A stretch of 64,000 bases of DNA. Origin: Flavipsychrobacter sp. Its GTDB lineage: Bacteria; Bacteroidota; Bacteroidia; Chitinophagales; Chitinophagaceae. Within the stretch, counting starts at the first letter, position 1. Each line of letters begins with the position of its first letter. The notes under the pieces are model-generated. The model worked only from the letters and a program-made list of their open reading frames with translations. It made no database searches and was not told where the DNA came from. Location of the stretch: NCBI GenBank assembly GCA_031292525.1, contig JARLGY010000019.1, forward strand, positions 62,001-126,000, in the 5' to 3' direction. The position numbers and the translations under genes were made by a program. This document shows positions 43,852 to 52,147 of the stretch, piece by piece.

Positions 43852-44319
43852 ATGCAAAAAGCAGTTCGCATCTATATCCCATTTATCCTGGCAATACTCT
43901 TGTCTGCATGTACTAAGAGTAAAACAACGCCACTACAGCCAAGCGGTTTATCCGGCACTTACAATGGCTGGTCTTATAGAAATATTCAGATCAATGCCGG
44001 GGGTACCAGTTCCAACACATGGGATACAACACTAAATACTCATGTTACAATAACACAATACACACGTTACCCGCAATGGTTGGTATTAAGCTTTAATGTC
44101 ACCGATAAGGATACATTAACCCTGGATACACCATCCACTTATTCTATTCCTTCGGCAACATCACATTATTATGGCTATATATCAGTAAACTCAGATCCTT
44201 GGGAAGATATCAATATTGATGTGTATTATTTTGCCTCCCACGACAGCATTTACATCATATATTTCAATCCTCCGGGAGGAGGTCATGGCATTTTAAATTA
44301 TTTTCAGGGTAAGAAATAG
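43852..44319 (+). CDS. Hypothetical lipoprotein
   Basis: A protein of 155 residues with a lipoprotein signal: the lipobox LLSAC has Cys20 as the lipidation site. The mature part is rich in Thr, Ser, Tyr and beta-forming residues (LSGTYNGWSYRNIQINAGGTSS, WLVLSFNVTDKDTLTLD), with no recognised domain. It is probably anchored to the outer membrane. It is convergent with pruA and has no operon partner. Confidence 0.7.
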   Translation: MQKAVRIYIPFILAILLSACTKSKTTPLQPSGLSGTYNGWSYRNIQINAGGTSSNTWDTTLNTHVTITQYTRYPQWLVLSFNVTDKDTLTLDTPSTYSIPSATSHYYGYISVNSDPWEDINIDVYYFASHDSIYIIYFNPPGGGHGILNYFQGKK

Positions 44320-44351
44320 CCTTTAAACGTTCTTAATGCTCTGTAAAAAAA

Positions 44352-44377
44352 CAGGCTACCCACACACGGATAGCCTG
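44352..44377 (-). terminator. Intrinsic terminator of pruA
   Basis: The stem CAGGCTA / TAGCCTG has a 12-nt loop that contains further GG/CC pairing. On the minus strand it is followed by TTTTTTT, 25 bp after the pruA stop. Confidence 0.85.
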
Positions 44378-44402
44378 CTCGTCAACTATAAATTCGATCT
44401 GA

Positions 44403-46043
44403 TTAATCTGCCTGGTCCTGGTGAAACGGGTACCTGTAGTTAGTAGCAGGCACCTGTGTTTCCTTAATAGTACGGGCGCTGAGCCAGCGGTACAGGTTAA
44501 GTGCAGAACCTGCTTTATCATTGGTACCAGATGCACGGGCACCACCAAATGGCTGCTGGCCTACTACCGCACCAGTTGGCTTGTCGTTGATGTAGAAGTT
44601 GCCGGCGCTGTTCACAAAGCGCTTGGTCATGTACTCAATAGCATGCCTGTCTGTAGCGAAGATAGCACCGGTAAGGGCGTATGGAGATGTCTTGTCAACG
44701 ATGTCCATAGTGAGTATCCATTGGTCTGGTTCATACACATGCAGGCTAAGTACCGGGCCAAAGATCTCGTCGCACATAGTTACATAGTAAGGATCCTTAG
44801 CTTCTATAAGCGTAGGCTCTATGAACCATCCTTTGCTCTTATCGTACTTGCCACCGTGTATTATTGTAGCCTGACCATCGCTGTTCTTCACACCATCTAT
44901 GTACTTGGTAATGCTGTTGAATGCCTTCTCATCTATCACCGCATTAATGAAGTTGGTAAAATCATCCACCACACCCATCTTCATGGTCTTCAGTTCGGCG
45001 ATTAGCTTGATCTTTATTTCATCGGCCAGGTTAGCAGGTAGGTAAGCCCTTGATGCTGCAGAACATTTCTGCCCTTGGTATTCGAAAGCGCCACGCGCAA
45101 GGCCAGCCACTACTTCGTCTACATTAGCACTTGGGTGTACGAATACGAAGTCTTTACCACCGGTCTCCCCTACTATGCGCGGGTAAGAACGGTACTTTGC
45201 AACGCGCTCGCCTATGCTCTTCCACATGCTTTGGAACACCCCGGTAGAACCTGTAAAGTGCACACCAGCAAACAGCGGATGATCGTAACATATTTCGCCC
45301 ACCATTGCACCCGGCGGGTATACCAGGTTAATAACGCCATCAGGAAGGCCTGCTTCAATAAGTATTTCCATGAACACACTGGCAGAATATATCTGCGTGT
45401 TGGCCGGTTTCCAAACCACCACGTTACCACACATGGCCGGTGCGGTGGGCAGGTTGCCACCAATGGCACTGAAGTTGAACGGGGTTACTGCCAGTACAAA
45501 ACCTTCCAGTGGCCGGTACTCCAGCCTGTTATGAAAGCCCTGTGGCGATATAGGTTGTTGCTTGTAGATATCTGTTAAGAAATGAACATTGAAACGCAGG
45601 AAATCTATGAGTTCGCACGCGCTGTCTATCTCGGCCTGGTAAGCGTTCTTGCTCTGGCCCAGCATGGTAGCGGCGTTCATTTTAAAACGGTACTTGGTGG
45701 CCAGCAGTTCTGCGGCCTTCATAAATATATTTGCACGCACTTCCCAGCTGGTAGCTGCCCAGGTTTCGCGGGCTGCAAGTGCAGCTTCTATAGCCTGGTT
45801 TACGTGTGTTTCGTCGCCGGCATAGAAATGGCCCAGCAGGTGGCTGGTTTCGTGCGGCGGGCGTATCTCCACTTTTTTATTACTGCGTACTTCCTTACCA
45901 TCAATATACATAGGTATATCGCGATGAGTGGCTTTCAGTTCTGCTAATGCTTTTTTCAGTCCGGCACGCTCAGGGCTACCCGGGGCATAGTTTAAAACCG
46001 GTTCATTCTTAGGTTCGGCGAATTGGAAATAACCGTTTTGCAT
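44403..46043 (-). CDS. pruA: L-glutamate gamma-semialdehyde dehydrogenase
   Basis: A protein of 546 residues of the monofunctional bacterial/eukaryotic P5C dehydrogenase type. It has VTPFNFSAIGGNLPT (cofactor site, 186-200), FTGSTGVF (263-270), the general base Glu293 in VGETGGKD, and the nucleophile Cys327 in GQKCSAASRAYLP. QQPFGGARASGTNDK near the C-terminus is typical. It oxidises glutamate semialdehyde to glutamate with NAD+, the second step of proline breakdown. No proline dehydrogenase gene is nearby. A TAnnTTTG box and a 24-bp palindrome precede the start. Confidence 0.95.
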   Translation of the reverse strand: MQNGYFQFAEPKNEPVLNYAPGSPERAGLKKALAELKATHRDIPMYIDGKEVRSNKKVEIRPPHETSHLLGHFYAGDETHVNQAIEAALAARETWAATSWEVRANIFMKAAELLATKYRFKMNAATMLGQSKNAYQAEIDSACELIDFLRFNVHFLTDIYKQQPISPQGFHNRLEYRPLEGFVLAVTPFNFSAIGGNLPTAPAMCGNVVVWKPANTQIYSASVFMEILIEAGLPDGVINLVYPPGAMVGEICYDHPLFAGVHFTGSTGVFQSMWKSIGERVAKYRSYPRIVGETGGKDFVFVHPSANVDEVVAGLARGAFEYQGQKCSAASRAYLPANLADEIKIKLIAELKTMKMGVVDDFTNFINAVIDEKAFNSITKYIDGVKNSDGQATIIHGGKYDKSKGWFIEPTLIEAKDPYYVTMCDEIFGPVLSLHVYEPDQWILTMDIVDKTSPYALTGAIFATDRHAIEYMTKRFVNSAGNFYINDKPTGAVVGQQPFGGARASGTNDKAGSALNLYRWLSARTIKETQVPATNYRYPFHQDQAD

Positions 46044-46067
46044 AATTTAGTTTTTCTGAATGGACTG

Positions 46068-46075
46068 CAAAGTTA
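46068..46075 (-). promoter_or_regulatory. Candidate -7 box (TAACTTTG) for pruA
   Basis: TAACTTTG is an exact TAnnTTTG on the minus strand, 24 bp before the ATG at 46043. The 24-bp palindrome at 46089-46112 lies 13 bp further upstream, over the expected -33 region. Confidence 0.5.
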
Positions 46076-46088
46076 GGTAATTGGCTAC

Positions 46089-46112
46089 ATCTTTGGGAAC
46101 GTTCCCAAAGAT
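46089..46112. promoter_or_regulatory. Perfect 24-bp palindrome upstream of pruA
   Basis: ATCTTTGGGAAC and GTTCCCAAAGAT are exact reverse complements with no spacer. It lies 12 bp past the stop of the metallophosphoesterase gene and overlaps the expected -33 region of pruA. It is either an operator for a dimeric regulator of proline breakdown, or a hairpin (loop AACGTT) that ends the upstream gene. The missing T-run favours an operator. Confidence 0.5.
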
Positions 46113-46124
46113 CATAAATTCTGC

Positions 46125-46622
46125 TTATAACCTCTTTCCAAGTTCTATTACTTCACATTGTTTCATGTCCTTGCCGTCTATAACGAACCGGATGAGGGTG
46201 CGTACTTTGTGCCAGCCGTGGTTACCGGCGGCGCCAGGGTTCATGTGCAAGCATTTTAGTTTGTCATCATAAATGATCTTTAAAATATGCGAGTGACCAG
46301 AAATGAAGAGCTGTGGCGGACTGGCATACAGTTCAGGACGTATAGCCGGCGCATACCGGCCCGGGTAACCACCAATGTGTGTCATCAATACTTCCACTTC
46401 CTCACATTTCCAGCGGAGGACCTCAGGGTACTGGCTGCGGATGTCGTAACCGTCAATATTGCCGTATACCCCTTTCAGGGGTTTAAAGGCAGCAAGTTTA
46501 TCAGCTATTGCTGCAGTACCAAAATCGCCCGCATGCCATATCTCGTCGCAGTCTTTAAAATGTTCAAAAACAGCGTCGTCAAGGTAGTTATGGGTGTCCG
46601 ATATGAGGCCGATGCGGGTCAT
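46125..46622 (-). CDS. YfcE/MJ0936-type metallophosphoesterase
   Basis: A protein of 165 residues with the full set of calcineurin-like metal-binding motifs: ISDTHN (8-12), HAGDFG, YGNIDG, THIGGYPG and GHSHILK. Enzymes of this small family hydrolyse phosphodiesters with Mn2+; the physiological substrate is uncertain. It lies 81 bp upstream of pruA in the same direction, with the 24-bp palindrome in between. Confidence 0.9.
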   Translation of the reverse strand: MTRIGLISDTHNYLDDAVFEHFKDCDEIWHAGDFGTAAIADKLAAFKPLKGVYGNIDGYDIRSQYPEVLRWKCEEVEVLMTHIGGYPGRYAPAIRPELYASPPQLFISGHSHILKIIYDDKLKCLHMNPGAAGNHGWHKVRTLIRFVIDGKDMKQCEVIELGKRL

Positions 46623-46705
46623 TGCGAGGTATGCTTATATGGGGCAATGTAAAGAAATCTTCCTTATTTTGCAGTGTGTACACCTTGGATAAAATGATAT
46701 AGTAT

Positions 46706-47050
46706 ATGTCTAAGAAATCAACATCCATAATAATAGACGATATCCTTTCCTTCATAGACCGCATCCAGCTTTATACGGATATTGTATCGTTTGACGATTT
46801 TACAGCAAACGCTATGATGGTAGAGGCTTGCCTGTACAATATCCAGATCATAGGAGAAGCCGTGACCGACCTTGATGATAACATTAAAGCAGCCAACCCA
46901 CAAATACCGTGGATCTTAATAACGAATATGCGCAACCGCATTACCCATGAATACGCCGGCGTTGACCTTCCTGCCATATGGAACGTGATCAAACAAGATC
47001 TTCCTTACCTGAAAGTTCAGTTAACAAAACTAAAAAATACGTTGCCGTAG
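46706..47050 (+). CDS. HepT-like (DUF86) HEPN protein, no MntA partner
   Basis: A protein of 114 residues, all alpha, with the HepT/DUF86 pattern: IIIDDILSFIDRIQLYTD, ACLYNIQIIGEAVTDL and the active-site motif R-x4-H-x-Y in MRNRITHEYAG (near 76-86). In HepT/MntA systems HepT is an RNase toxin and MntA a nucleotidyltransferase antitoxin that adds AMP to the motif Tyr. No MntA-like gene is present: the left neighbour is a divergent metallophosphoesterase (83 bp) and the right one an aldo/keto reductase (95 bp). It may be an orphan, a solitary regulator, or partnered elsewhere. Confidence 0.85.
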   Translation: MSKKSTSIIIDDILSFIDRIQLYTDIVSFDDFTANAMMVEACLYNIQIIGEAVTDLDDNIKAANPQIPWILITNMRNRITHEYAGVDLPAIWNVIKQDLPYLKVQLTKLKNTLP

Positions 47051-47145
47051 ATATATCTTCAGTCTTAGCTCATCAGCATTTACTATCTACCGATGGTGGC
47101 GCGAAATTACTGCGCCAGTATCTTTGCGAAATAAACAGACACATC

Positions 47146-48096
47146 ATGGAATTAAGAAAAATAGGCAGTTCGGATATACAAGTAGCACCCTGGGCATTTG
47201 GCGGTAATGTGTTTGGCTGGACGGTTGACGAACAAATGTCTTTCCGACTACTAGATGCGTTTGTGGATGCCGGTCTTAACCTGGTAGATACGGCAGATAC
47301 GTACAGCCGCTGGAAGCCAGGCAACAAAGGCGGAGAGTCGGAAACCATTATAGGCAAGTGGATGAAGCAAGGTGGTAAGCGCGACAAAGTGATCATATCT
47401 ACCAAGGTCGGCTCCGATATGGGCGATGGCAAAAAAGGAGTATCAAAGAAATACATATTGCAGGCTGCCGAAGACTCGCTGAAACGCCTGCAAACAGACC
47501 ATATCGACTTGTACTGGACACACTTTGACGACGTAGCCACCCCAGTTGAAGAAACACTGGAAGCATATGCCCAACTGGTAAAAGAAGGTAAAGTGCGCGT
47601 CATAGGCACATCCAATATGTCGCCAGAACGTATACAGGAATCGCTGAACGTAAGTAAGGAGAAAGGATATCCTGCATACCAGGCCCTGCAACCCCTTTAC
47701 AACTTGTACGACCGCGAGGGCTACGAGACCAAGTACGAACAAATAGCATTGGATAACAATCTGGGGGTATTCCCATATTATGCGCTGGCCAGCGGTTTTC
47801 TTACCGGCAAGTATCGCAGCGAGGCTGATTTTGCTAAAAGTCCACGTGGACAAGGTGCTTCAAAATACCTGAATGCCCGTGGTTACAACATTTTAAAAGA
47901 GCTGGACGACGTAGCTGCAAAGCACAGCACTACCCCAGCTGCCATTGCAATAGCATGGCTGGTAGCCCAACCGGGTATTACGGCACCCATAGCCAGCGCC
48001 ACCAAGCCAGCCCAAATGGAAGACCTTGCAAAGGGTGCACAATTGAAACTACAGGAAGAAGATGTTAAAAAACTGGATGAAGCCAGTAAATATTAG
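47146..48096 (+). CDS. Aldo/keto reductase
   Basis: A protein of 316 residues. The catalytic tetrad is visible: Asp and Tyr in LVDTADTYSRWKPG, Lys in IISTKVGS, and His in DLYWTHFDD. The late APIASATKPAQMEDL binds NADPH phosphate. It is a cytosolic NADPH-dependent carbonyl reductase of the YajO/YghZ-like broad group; its substrate is unknown. ATG 47146 (MELRKIGSSDIQVAP) is the natural start: the longer open frame to 46978 overlaps the HepT-like gene. Confidence 0.9.
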   Translation: MELRKIGSSDIQVAPWAFGGNVFGWTVDEQMSFRLLDAFVDAGLNLVDTADTYSRWKPGNKGGESETIIGKWMKQGGKRDKVIISTKVGSDMGDGKKGVSKKYILQAAEDSLKRLQTDHIDLYWTHFDDVATPVEETLEAYAQLVKEGKVRVIGTSNMSPERIQESLNVSKEKGYPAYQALQPLYNLYDREGYETKYEQIALDNNLGVFPYYALASGFLTGKYRSEADFAKSPRGQGASKYLNARGYNILKELDDVAAKHSTTPAAIAIAWLVAQPGITAPIASATKPAQMEDLAKGAQLKLQEEDVKKLDEASKY

Positions 48097-48176
48097 TAAT
48101 CTTTAACAATATCAGGCACAGTTTTTTCGTTGATACTAAGTGCAGGACGTTATCTTGCGCTTATACTTTAATAAAA

Positions 48177-48602
48177 ATGAAGATCCTGTTCCTGATCATT
48201 TTTTCCATTGCCATTTCCCAGGTGCATTTATATGCCCAAGACAAGCAGGATGAGGATCGTATTGAAACTGAATACAAAGCTTGCCTCGGTAATGATACTT
48301 CTGTAGTTACTATTTGTAATTGCTCCTTTAAGGCCTATGCCAAGTGGAATGACCAGATGGAATATTATTACAAGAAACTGCTGCGCGAAATACCTATTGA
48401 TACAGCCAAACAAATAGCTAAAAAAGCACAGGGGGCATGGCTTACCTGGCGCGATACCGAATTTGGCACCTACAATTGTATATTCGATAAAGAAGGCAGT
48501 ATGTGGAACCGTGTACGTGCCGAGGAACGCCTGAACATGATGCGCGAACGCGCCCAACAGTTAAGGGCCTACTACGAAGTACTTAAACATAATAAGGACT
48601 AG
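48177..48602 (+). CDS. LprI-like (DUF1311) secreted protein
   Basis: A protein of 141 residues. A signal peptide (MKILFLIIFSIAISQVHLYA) precedes a DUF1311/LprI-type domain: an early Cys pair (ACLGNDTSVVTICNC), WNDQMEYYYKKLL, QGAWLTWRDTEFGTYNC, then a long helix (RAEERLNMMRERAQQLRAY). Related proteins are periplasmic; one in mycobacteria inhibits lysozyme. The role here is unknown. It converges with dapB, with only 2 bp between stops. Confidence 0.8.
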   Translation: MKILFLIIFSIAISQVHLYAQDKQDEDRIETEYKACLGNDTSVVTICNCSFKAYAKWNDQMEYYYKKLLREIPIDTAKQIAKKAQGAWLTWRDTEFGTYNCIFDKEGSMWNRVRAEERLNMMRERAQQLRAYYEVLKHNKD

Positions 48603-48604
48603 GT

Positions 48605-49327
48605 TTACCTGCCTATACCCAGCACATCCCTCATAGTAAACACACCATGCTTGCCTGCCACGTATTCTGCGGCAAGTAATGCACCTAGTGCAAAACCATC
48701 CCTGTTATGAGCAGTGTGTATTATCTCTATATCATCTATAGGTGAGGAATATTTTACGTGGTGCGTACCTGGCACTACTTCTATACGATGAGATATTACA
48801 GGTAACGCATTCTTATCACTTTCTTTTTCGCTGGTCCAGTGGTCTTTACGTTTTAGGTTTGCCAACACCTGGTTTGCCAGGGTTATTGCGGTGCCGCTTG
48901 GAGCATCCTTTTTTTCTACGTGGTGTGTCTCTTCAATAGTCACCTCATAATTGGGCTGCTCGTTCATCAGTTCAGCCAATACTTTATTGATCTCAAAAAA
49001 TATATTTACGCCTACGCTAAAATTGGAAGTATGTAAGAACGCCGCGCCCTGCTGTATTGCAGTTTTGCCAGCTTTATCCAATTCATCGTTCCAACCTGTA
49101 GTACCGCTCACAATGGGCACACCTGCTCCCAGTGTCATCAATACATTTTCAAGCGCAACATCGGGACTGGTGAATTCAATTGCCACGTCGGCCTTGCGTA
49201 GATTTTCATGGGTCATCTCCTCTTTATTTTCCAGCATTATTTTGAGGACAATGCTGTGGCCGCGCTGTATTGCCAAACGTTCTATGGTCTGGCCCATTTT
49301 GCCGTAACCAATTAATGCGATATTCAT
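48605..49327 (-). CDS. dapB: 4-hydroxy-tetrahydrodipicolinate reductase
   Basis: A protein of 240 residues. It has the NAD(P)-binding GYGKMG (7-12), IEFTSPD, the GTTGWND loop and the active-site EETHHVEKKDAPSGTA with catalytic His and Lys. DapB reduces 4-hydroxy-tetrahydrodipicolinate in lysine and diaminopimelate synthesis. ATG 49327 (MNIALIGYG) is correct: the extra upstream residues in the longer frame are hydrophobic and overlap the preceding gene. It is third in a DUF1573 / UbiA-like / DapB unit, 10 bp after the UbiA-like gene. Confidence 0.95.
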   Translation of the reverse strand: MNIALIGYGKMGQTIERLAIQRGHSIVLKIMLENKEEMTHENLRKADVAIEFTSPDVALENVLMTLGAGVPIVSGTTGWNDELDKAGKTAIQQGAAFLHTSNFSVGVNIFFEINKVLAELMNEQPNYEVTIEETHHVEKKDAPSGTAITLANQVLANLKRKDHWTSEKESDKNALPVISHRIEVVPGTHHVKYSSPIDDIEIIHTAHNRDGFALGALLAAEYVAGKHGVFTMRDVLGIGR

Positions 49328-49337
49328 GAGGAGACAA

Positions 49338-50225
49338 TTAAAGGAATAAAGATAATATAGTAAAAACAGCAAACAATACACTAGCAATACCATTTGTATT
49401 ACCGAAGGCAATACCCACCTTACTAAGGTCGTTTGGTTTTACCAGCAGATGCTGATATATGAGGGCGCCGATATAAACCCCAACACCTATCCAATACACC
49501 CAATGAAACTGGCCGAGTACACCAGCGCTGACAACAAATATTGCCGAAAACACATGCAGTATTGTAGAAACCACCAATGCATTACGTATACCCAAGGCTT
49601 CTGGTATAGAATGCAGCTTGTGGCTACGATCAAACTGCTCATCCTGAAGGGCATAAATGATATCGAAACCGGAGACCCATGTGAGCACTGAAAATGAGAA
49701 TAGGAGCGGCAATACGTCGAAGTAGCCTGTTACAACAAGATATGCACCAATAGGCGATAATGCCAGGCCTACCCCAAGTACCACGTGGCAAAGGGCTGTG
49801 AACCTTTTAGTATAACTATAAAAAAGAATAACAAATAAAGCAACAAATGACAGGTAAAAACATAAAGGATTAATGAAGTATGTAGTAGCAACAAACAATA
49901 CTGAATTGACAATAGTATAAGTAAGTGCCTGACCGGGTTTTATGATGCCAGCAGGTATTTCGCGCCTTGCAGTACGTGGATTGAGCGCATCGAATCGACG
50001 ATCTAAATACCGGTTAAACGCCATTGCTGCACTACGGGCAAATACCATGCACAATAACATTTTCACAAAAAGCTGCCACTCGAAAGTTTTATGTTCGTAT
50101 ACCACAGCTAGTGTAAACCCTATGAGCGCAAAAGGAAGCGCAAACACAGTGTGGCTGAACTTTATGAGCGACAAATAATTTTTAAGCCTTTGTATAGGCG
50201 ATGGCATGGGTGCTGTAGCGTTCAT
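49338..50225 (-). CDS. UbiA family prenyltransferase (MqnP-like)
   Basis: A protein of 295 residues with about eight helices. The first Asp-rich motif is NRYLDRRFDALNPRTARREIP (first part near 70-80), and the second is YALQDEQFDRSHKLHSIP (near 190-207). Both bind the Mg2+-prenyl-diphosphate. Bacteroidota often use a UbiA-like enzyme (MqnP) to prenylate the futalosine-derived precursor of menaquinone, which is the likeliest role. It overlaps the DUF1573 gene by one base (TAATG) and precedes dapB by 10 bp. Confidence 0.85.
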   Translation of the reverse strand: MNATAPMPSPIQRLKNYLSLIKFSHTVFALPFALIGFTLAVVYEHKTFEWQLFVKMLLCMVFARSAAMAFNRYLDRRFDALNPRTARREIPAGIIKPGQALTYTIVNSVLFVATTYFINPLCFYLSFVALFVILFYSYTKRFTALCHVVLGVGLALSPIGAYLVVTGYFDVLPLLFSFSVLTWVSGFDIIYALQDEQFDRSHKLHSIPEALGIRNALVVSTILHVFSAIFVVSAGVLGQFHWVYWIGVGVYIGALIYQHLLVKPNDLSKVGIAFGNTNGIASVLFAVFTILSLFL

Positions 50226-50719
50226 TATTGTACGTCTGCGTCAAAACTAATGGATATACTCTCTGCCTGGCCATTGCTGTGGACCATAGCGTTTTTCAAC
50301 TGTTTACCCGGGTGTCCTTTGCTATTGTATTGTAATACAATCTCCCCAGTGCCACCGGGTTGTATGGGCTCTTTTGAGAAAGTAGGCACGGTGCAACCAC
50401 ACGACACATCAACCTTAGATATAAGCAATGGATTGGCACCTGTATTTTTGAACTTATAGGCATGCTTTACTGATTCACCTTCTTTTATCTTGCCGAAGTC
50501 GTAACGGGTTTCGGGGAATTCTATTGTTGTTTTTGGCAAAGCAGCAGCTTCCTGCACACGTGTATCGGCCTGCTGATTGGTAAGGCCATTATCGCTACTG
50601 CCAATATGGTATTTATTAAATAATGCATTCTGGCTTACCCCACTCAACTCAACCAACGCTATTACAAAGCAGGATAAGGTGAGGATAGTTAATAAAACTG
50701 TTTTAAGTTGCTGATTCAT
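50225..50719 (-). CDS. DUF1573 envelope protein
   Basis: A protein of 164 residues. An N-terminal hydrophobic anchor (LKTVLLTILTLSCFVIALVEL) is followed by a DUF1573 domain at about 65-160 (YDFGKIKEGESVKHAYKFKNTG, VSCGCTVPTFSKEPIQPGG). It is an Ig-like fold of unknown function, common in Bacteroidota envelopes. It shares a stop/start overlap with the UbiA-like gene, so the two are translationally coupled. Confidence 0.9.
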   Translation of the reverse strand: MNQQLKTVLLTILTLSCFVIALVELSGVSQNALFNKYHIGSSDNGLTNQQADTRVQEAAALPKTTIEFPETRYDFGKIKEGESVKHAYKFKNTGANPLLISKVDVSCGCTVPTFSKEPIQPGGTGEIVLQYNSKGHPGKQLKNAMVHSNGQAESISISFDADVQ

Positions 50720-50741
50720 TGTATACTTATAATAGAAAGTT

Positions 50742-50749
50742 CAAAATTA
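50742..50749 (-). promoter_or_regulatory. Candidate -7 box (TAATTTTG) for the DUF1573 operon
   Basis: TAATTTTG on the minus strand is an exact TAnnTTTG, 22 bp before the ATG at 50719. Confidence 0.5.
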
Positions 50750-50765
50750 GTAAAGTTTCCTGAAT

Positions 50766-50781
50766 GCATGTATATACATGC
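50766..50781. promoter_or_regulatory. 16-bp perfect palindrome
   Basis: GCATGTATATACATGC is its own reverse complement. It lies 16 bp upstream of the -7 box of the DUF1573 operon and 31 bp past the pepT stop. It is a possible operator, or alternatively a weak hairpin. Confidence 0.35.
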
Positions 50782-50812
50782 GATCATGTTTTTTAGATAG
50801 AGCCATATAGTC

Positions 50813-52066
50813 TTACTCGCTCTTTTCTGTCCATACTTGGGACAGATGCACTAATATCTCAACAGCTTTTTCCATATCCTGTACACTTACGTATTCCTGG
50901 CGACTGTGTATTCCCATTTCGCCAGTAAATATATTTGGGCAAGGCAAACCCATAAATGACAGTCTCGACCCATCTGTGCCCCCCCTTATGCTCATACGCT
51001 GTACATCGAGCCCTGAGCGGCGATAAGCTTCTTCTGCATAGTTCATTACCTGTGGATATTGATCCAGCATCTCCTTCATATTACGGTATTGCTCTTTTAT
51101 TATTATCTCCGTAGTCAATCCGTGAAAAACCCTTTGTGTTTTTTCTACCAGTTCCCGCAGCCTCTGCTCATGATGCGCCAGTTGTACTGTATCAAAATCT
51201 CTGATGATGAACTGCACTTTTGCACTTTCTATGGTACCTTCTATAAGCACCGGATGTACAAAACCCTGTGCCCCTTCTGTAGTTTCGGGGCTCCATTCGC
51301 TTTTGGGCAACATATCTGTAAATGCGGCGGCAGCTTTTATGGCACTCACCATTTTACCTTTAGCATAACCGGGATGTGCACTTACGCCATTAAATATTAC
51401 GGTCATTGAGTCGGCAGAGAATGTTTCACCTTCCAGGTGGCCGCGTTCGCCACCATCCAGGGTATAGCCAAAACAGGCACCCAGTTTCTTCATATCGATG
51501 GCTGCTACGCCACGGCCCACTTCTTCATCAGGTGTAAATAAAATGCGTATTGCGCCGTGTTTTATTTCGGGGTGGTTAATTAAATATTGGGCAAGATCCA
51601 TGATAATGGCCACACCAGCCTTATCATCAGCACCTAAAAGTGTAAGCCCAGAAGCTGTGATGATATCATCGCCAATACGCTCCTTGAGATAAGGATGGTT
51701 CTTAGTGGTAATAACAACAGTAGGGTCATCAGGCAGTACTATGTCTTTACCATCCCAATTCATATGGAGTATGGGTTTTACATTTGTACCACTGCAATCA
51801 GGTGCGGTATCGACGTGCGCACAGTAACATAGCACAGGTATGTTACCCTCTACGGTAGCCGGTATGGTTGCATACACATAACCATGCTCATCCAGCTCAG
51901 CATCCGCAATGCCTATGTCATGCAATTCTTTAACCAATATACGGCTTAGGTCTTTCTGCTTCATGGTAGAAGGCTGAGTTGGCGACGCGGGATCGCTCTG
52001 AGTATCTACCTGTACATATTTTATAAAACGATCGGCCACACTATGGGCGTACTGTGATAATGACAT
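50813..52066 (-). CDS. pepT: Peptidase T (tripeptide aminopeptidase)
   Basis: A protein of 417 residues of the M20 metallopeptidase family. The two-zinc site is visible: AHVDTAPD (first His and base), GADDKAG (bridging Asp), DEEVGRG (catalytic Glu) and TLDGG, plus the late GIHSRQEYVS with the last His. FNGVSAHPGYAKGKM is the dimerisation-lid stretch typical of PepT. It removes N-terminal residues from tripeptides in the cytoplasm. It appears monocistronic. Confidence 0.95.
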   Translation of the reverse strand: MSLSQYAHSVADRFIKYVQVDTQSDPASPTQPSTMKQKDLSRILVKELHDIGIADAELDEHGYVYATIPATVEGNIPVLCYCAHVDTAPDCSGTNVKPILHMNWDGKDIVLPDDPTVVITTKNHPYLKERIGDDIITASGLTLLGADDKAGVAIIMDLAQYLINHPEIKHGAIRILFTPDEEVGRGVAAIDMKKLGACFGYTLDGGERGHLEGETFSADSMTVIFNGVSAHPGYAKGKMVSAIKAAAAFTDMLPKSEWSPETTEGAQGFVHPVLIEGTIESAKVQFIIRDFDTVQLAHHEQRLRELVEKTQRVFHGLTTEIIIKEQYRNMKEMLDQYPQVMNYAEEAYRRSGLDVQRMSIRGGTDGSRLSFMGLPCPNIFTGEMGIHSRQEYVSVQDMEKAVEILVHLSQVWTEKSE

Positions 52067-52147
52067 TACGGGGTTGTTTTTGCGGCGTAAAAATAGTGCA
52101 TTCCCATACCATTCTGCAAGGTTATCTAATAGTTGTATATTAGCTGC

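Noticed and set aside
46978-47145. Upstream extension of the aldo/keto reductase frame
   Set aside because: It overlaps the HepT-like gene in another frame and the natural family start is the ATG at 47146.
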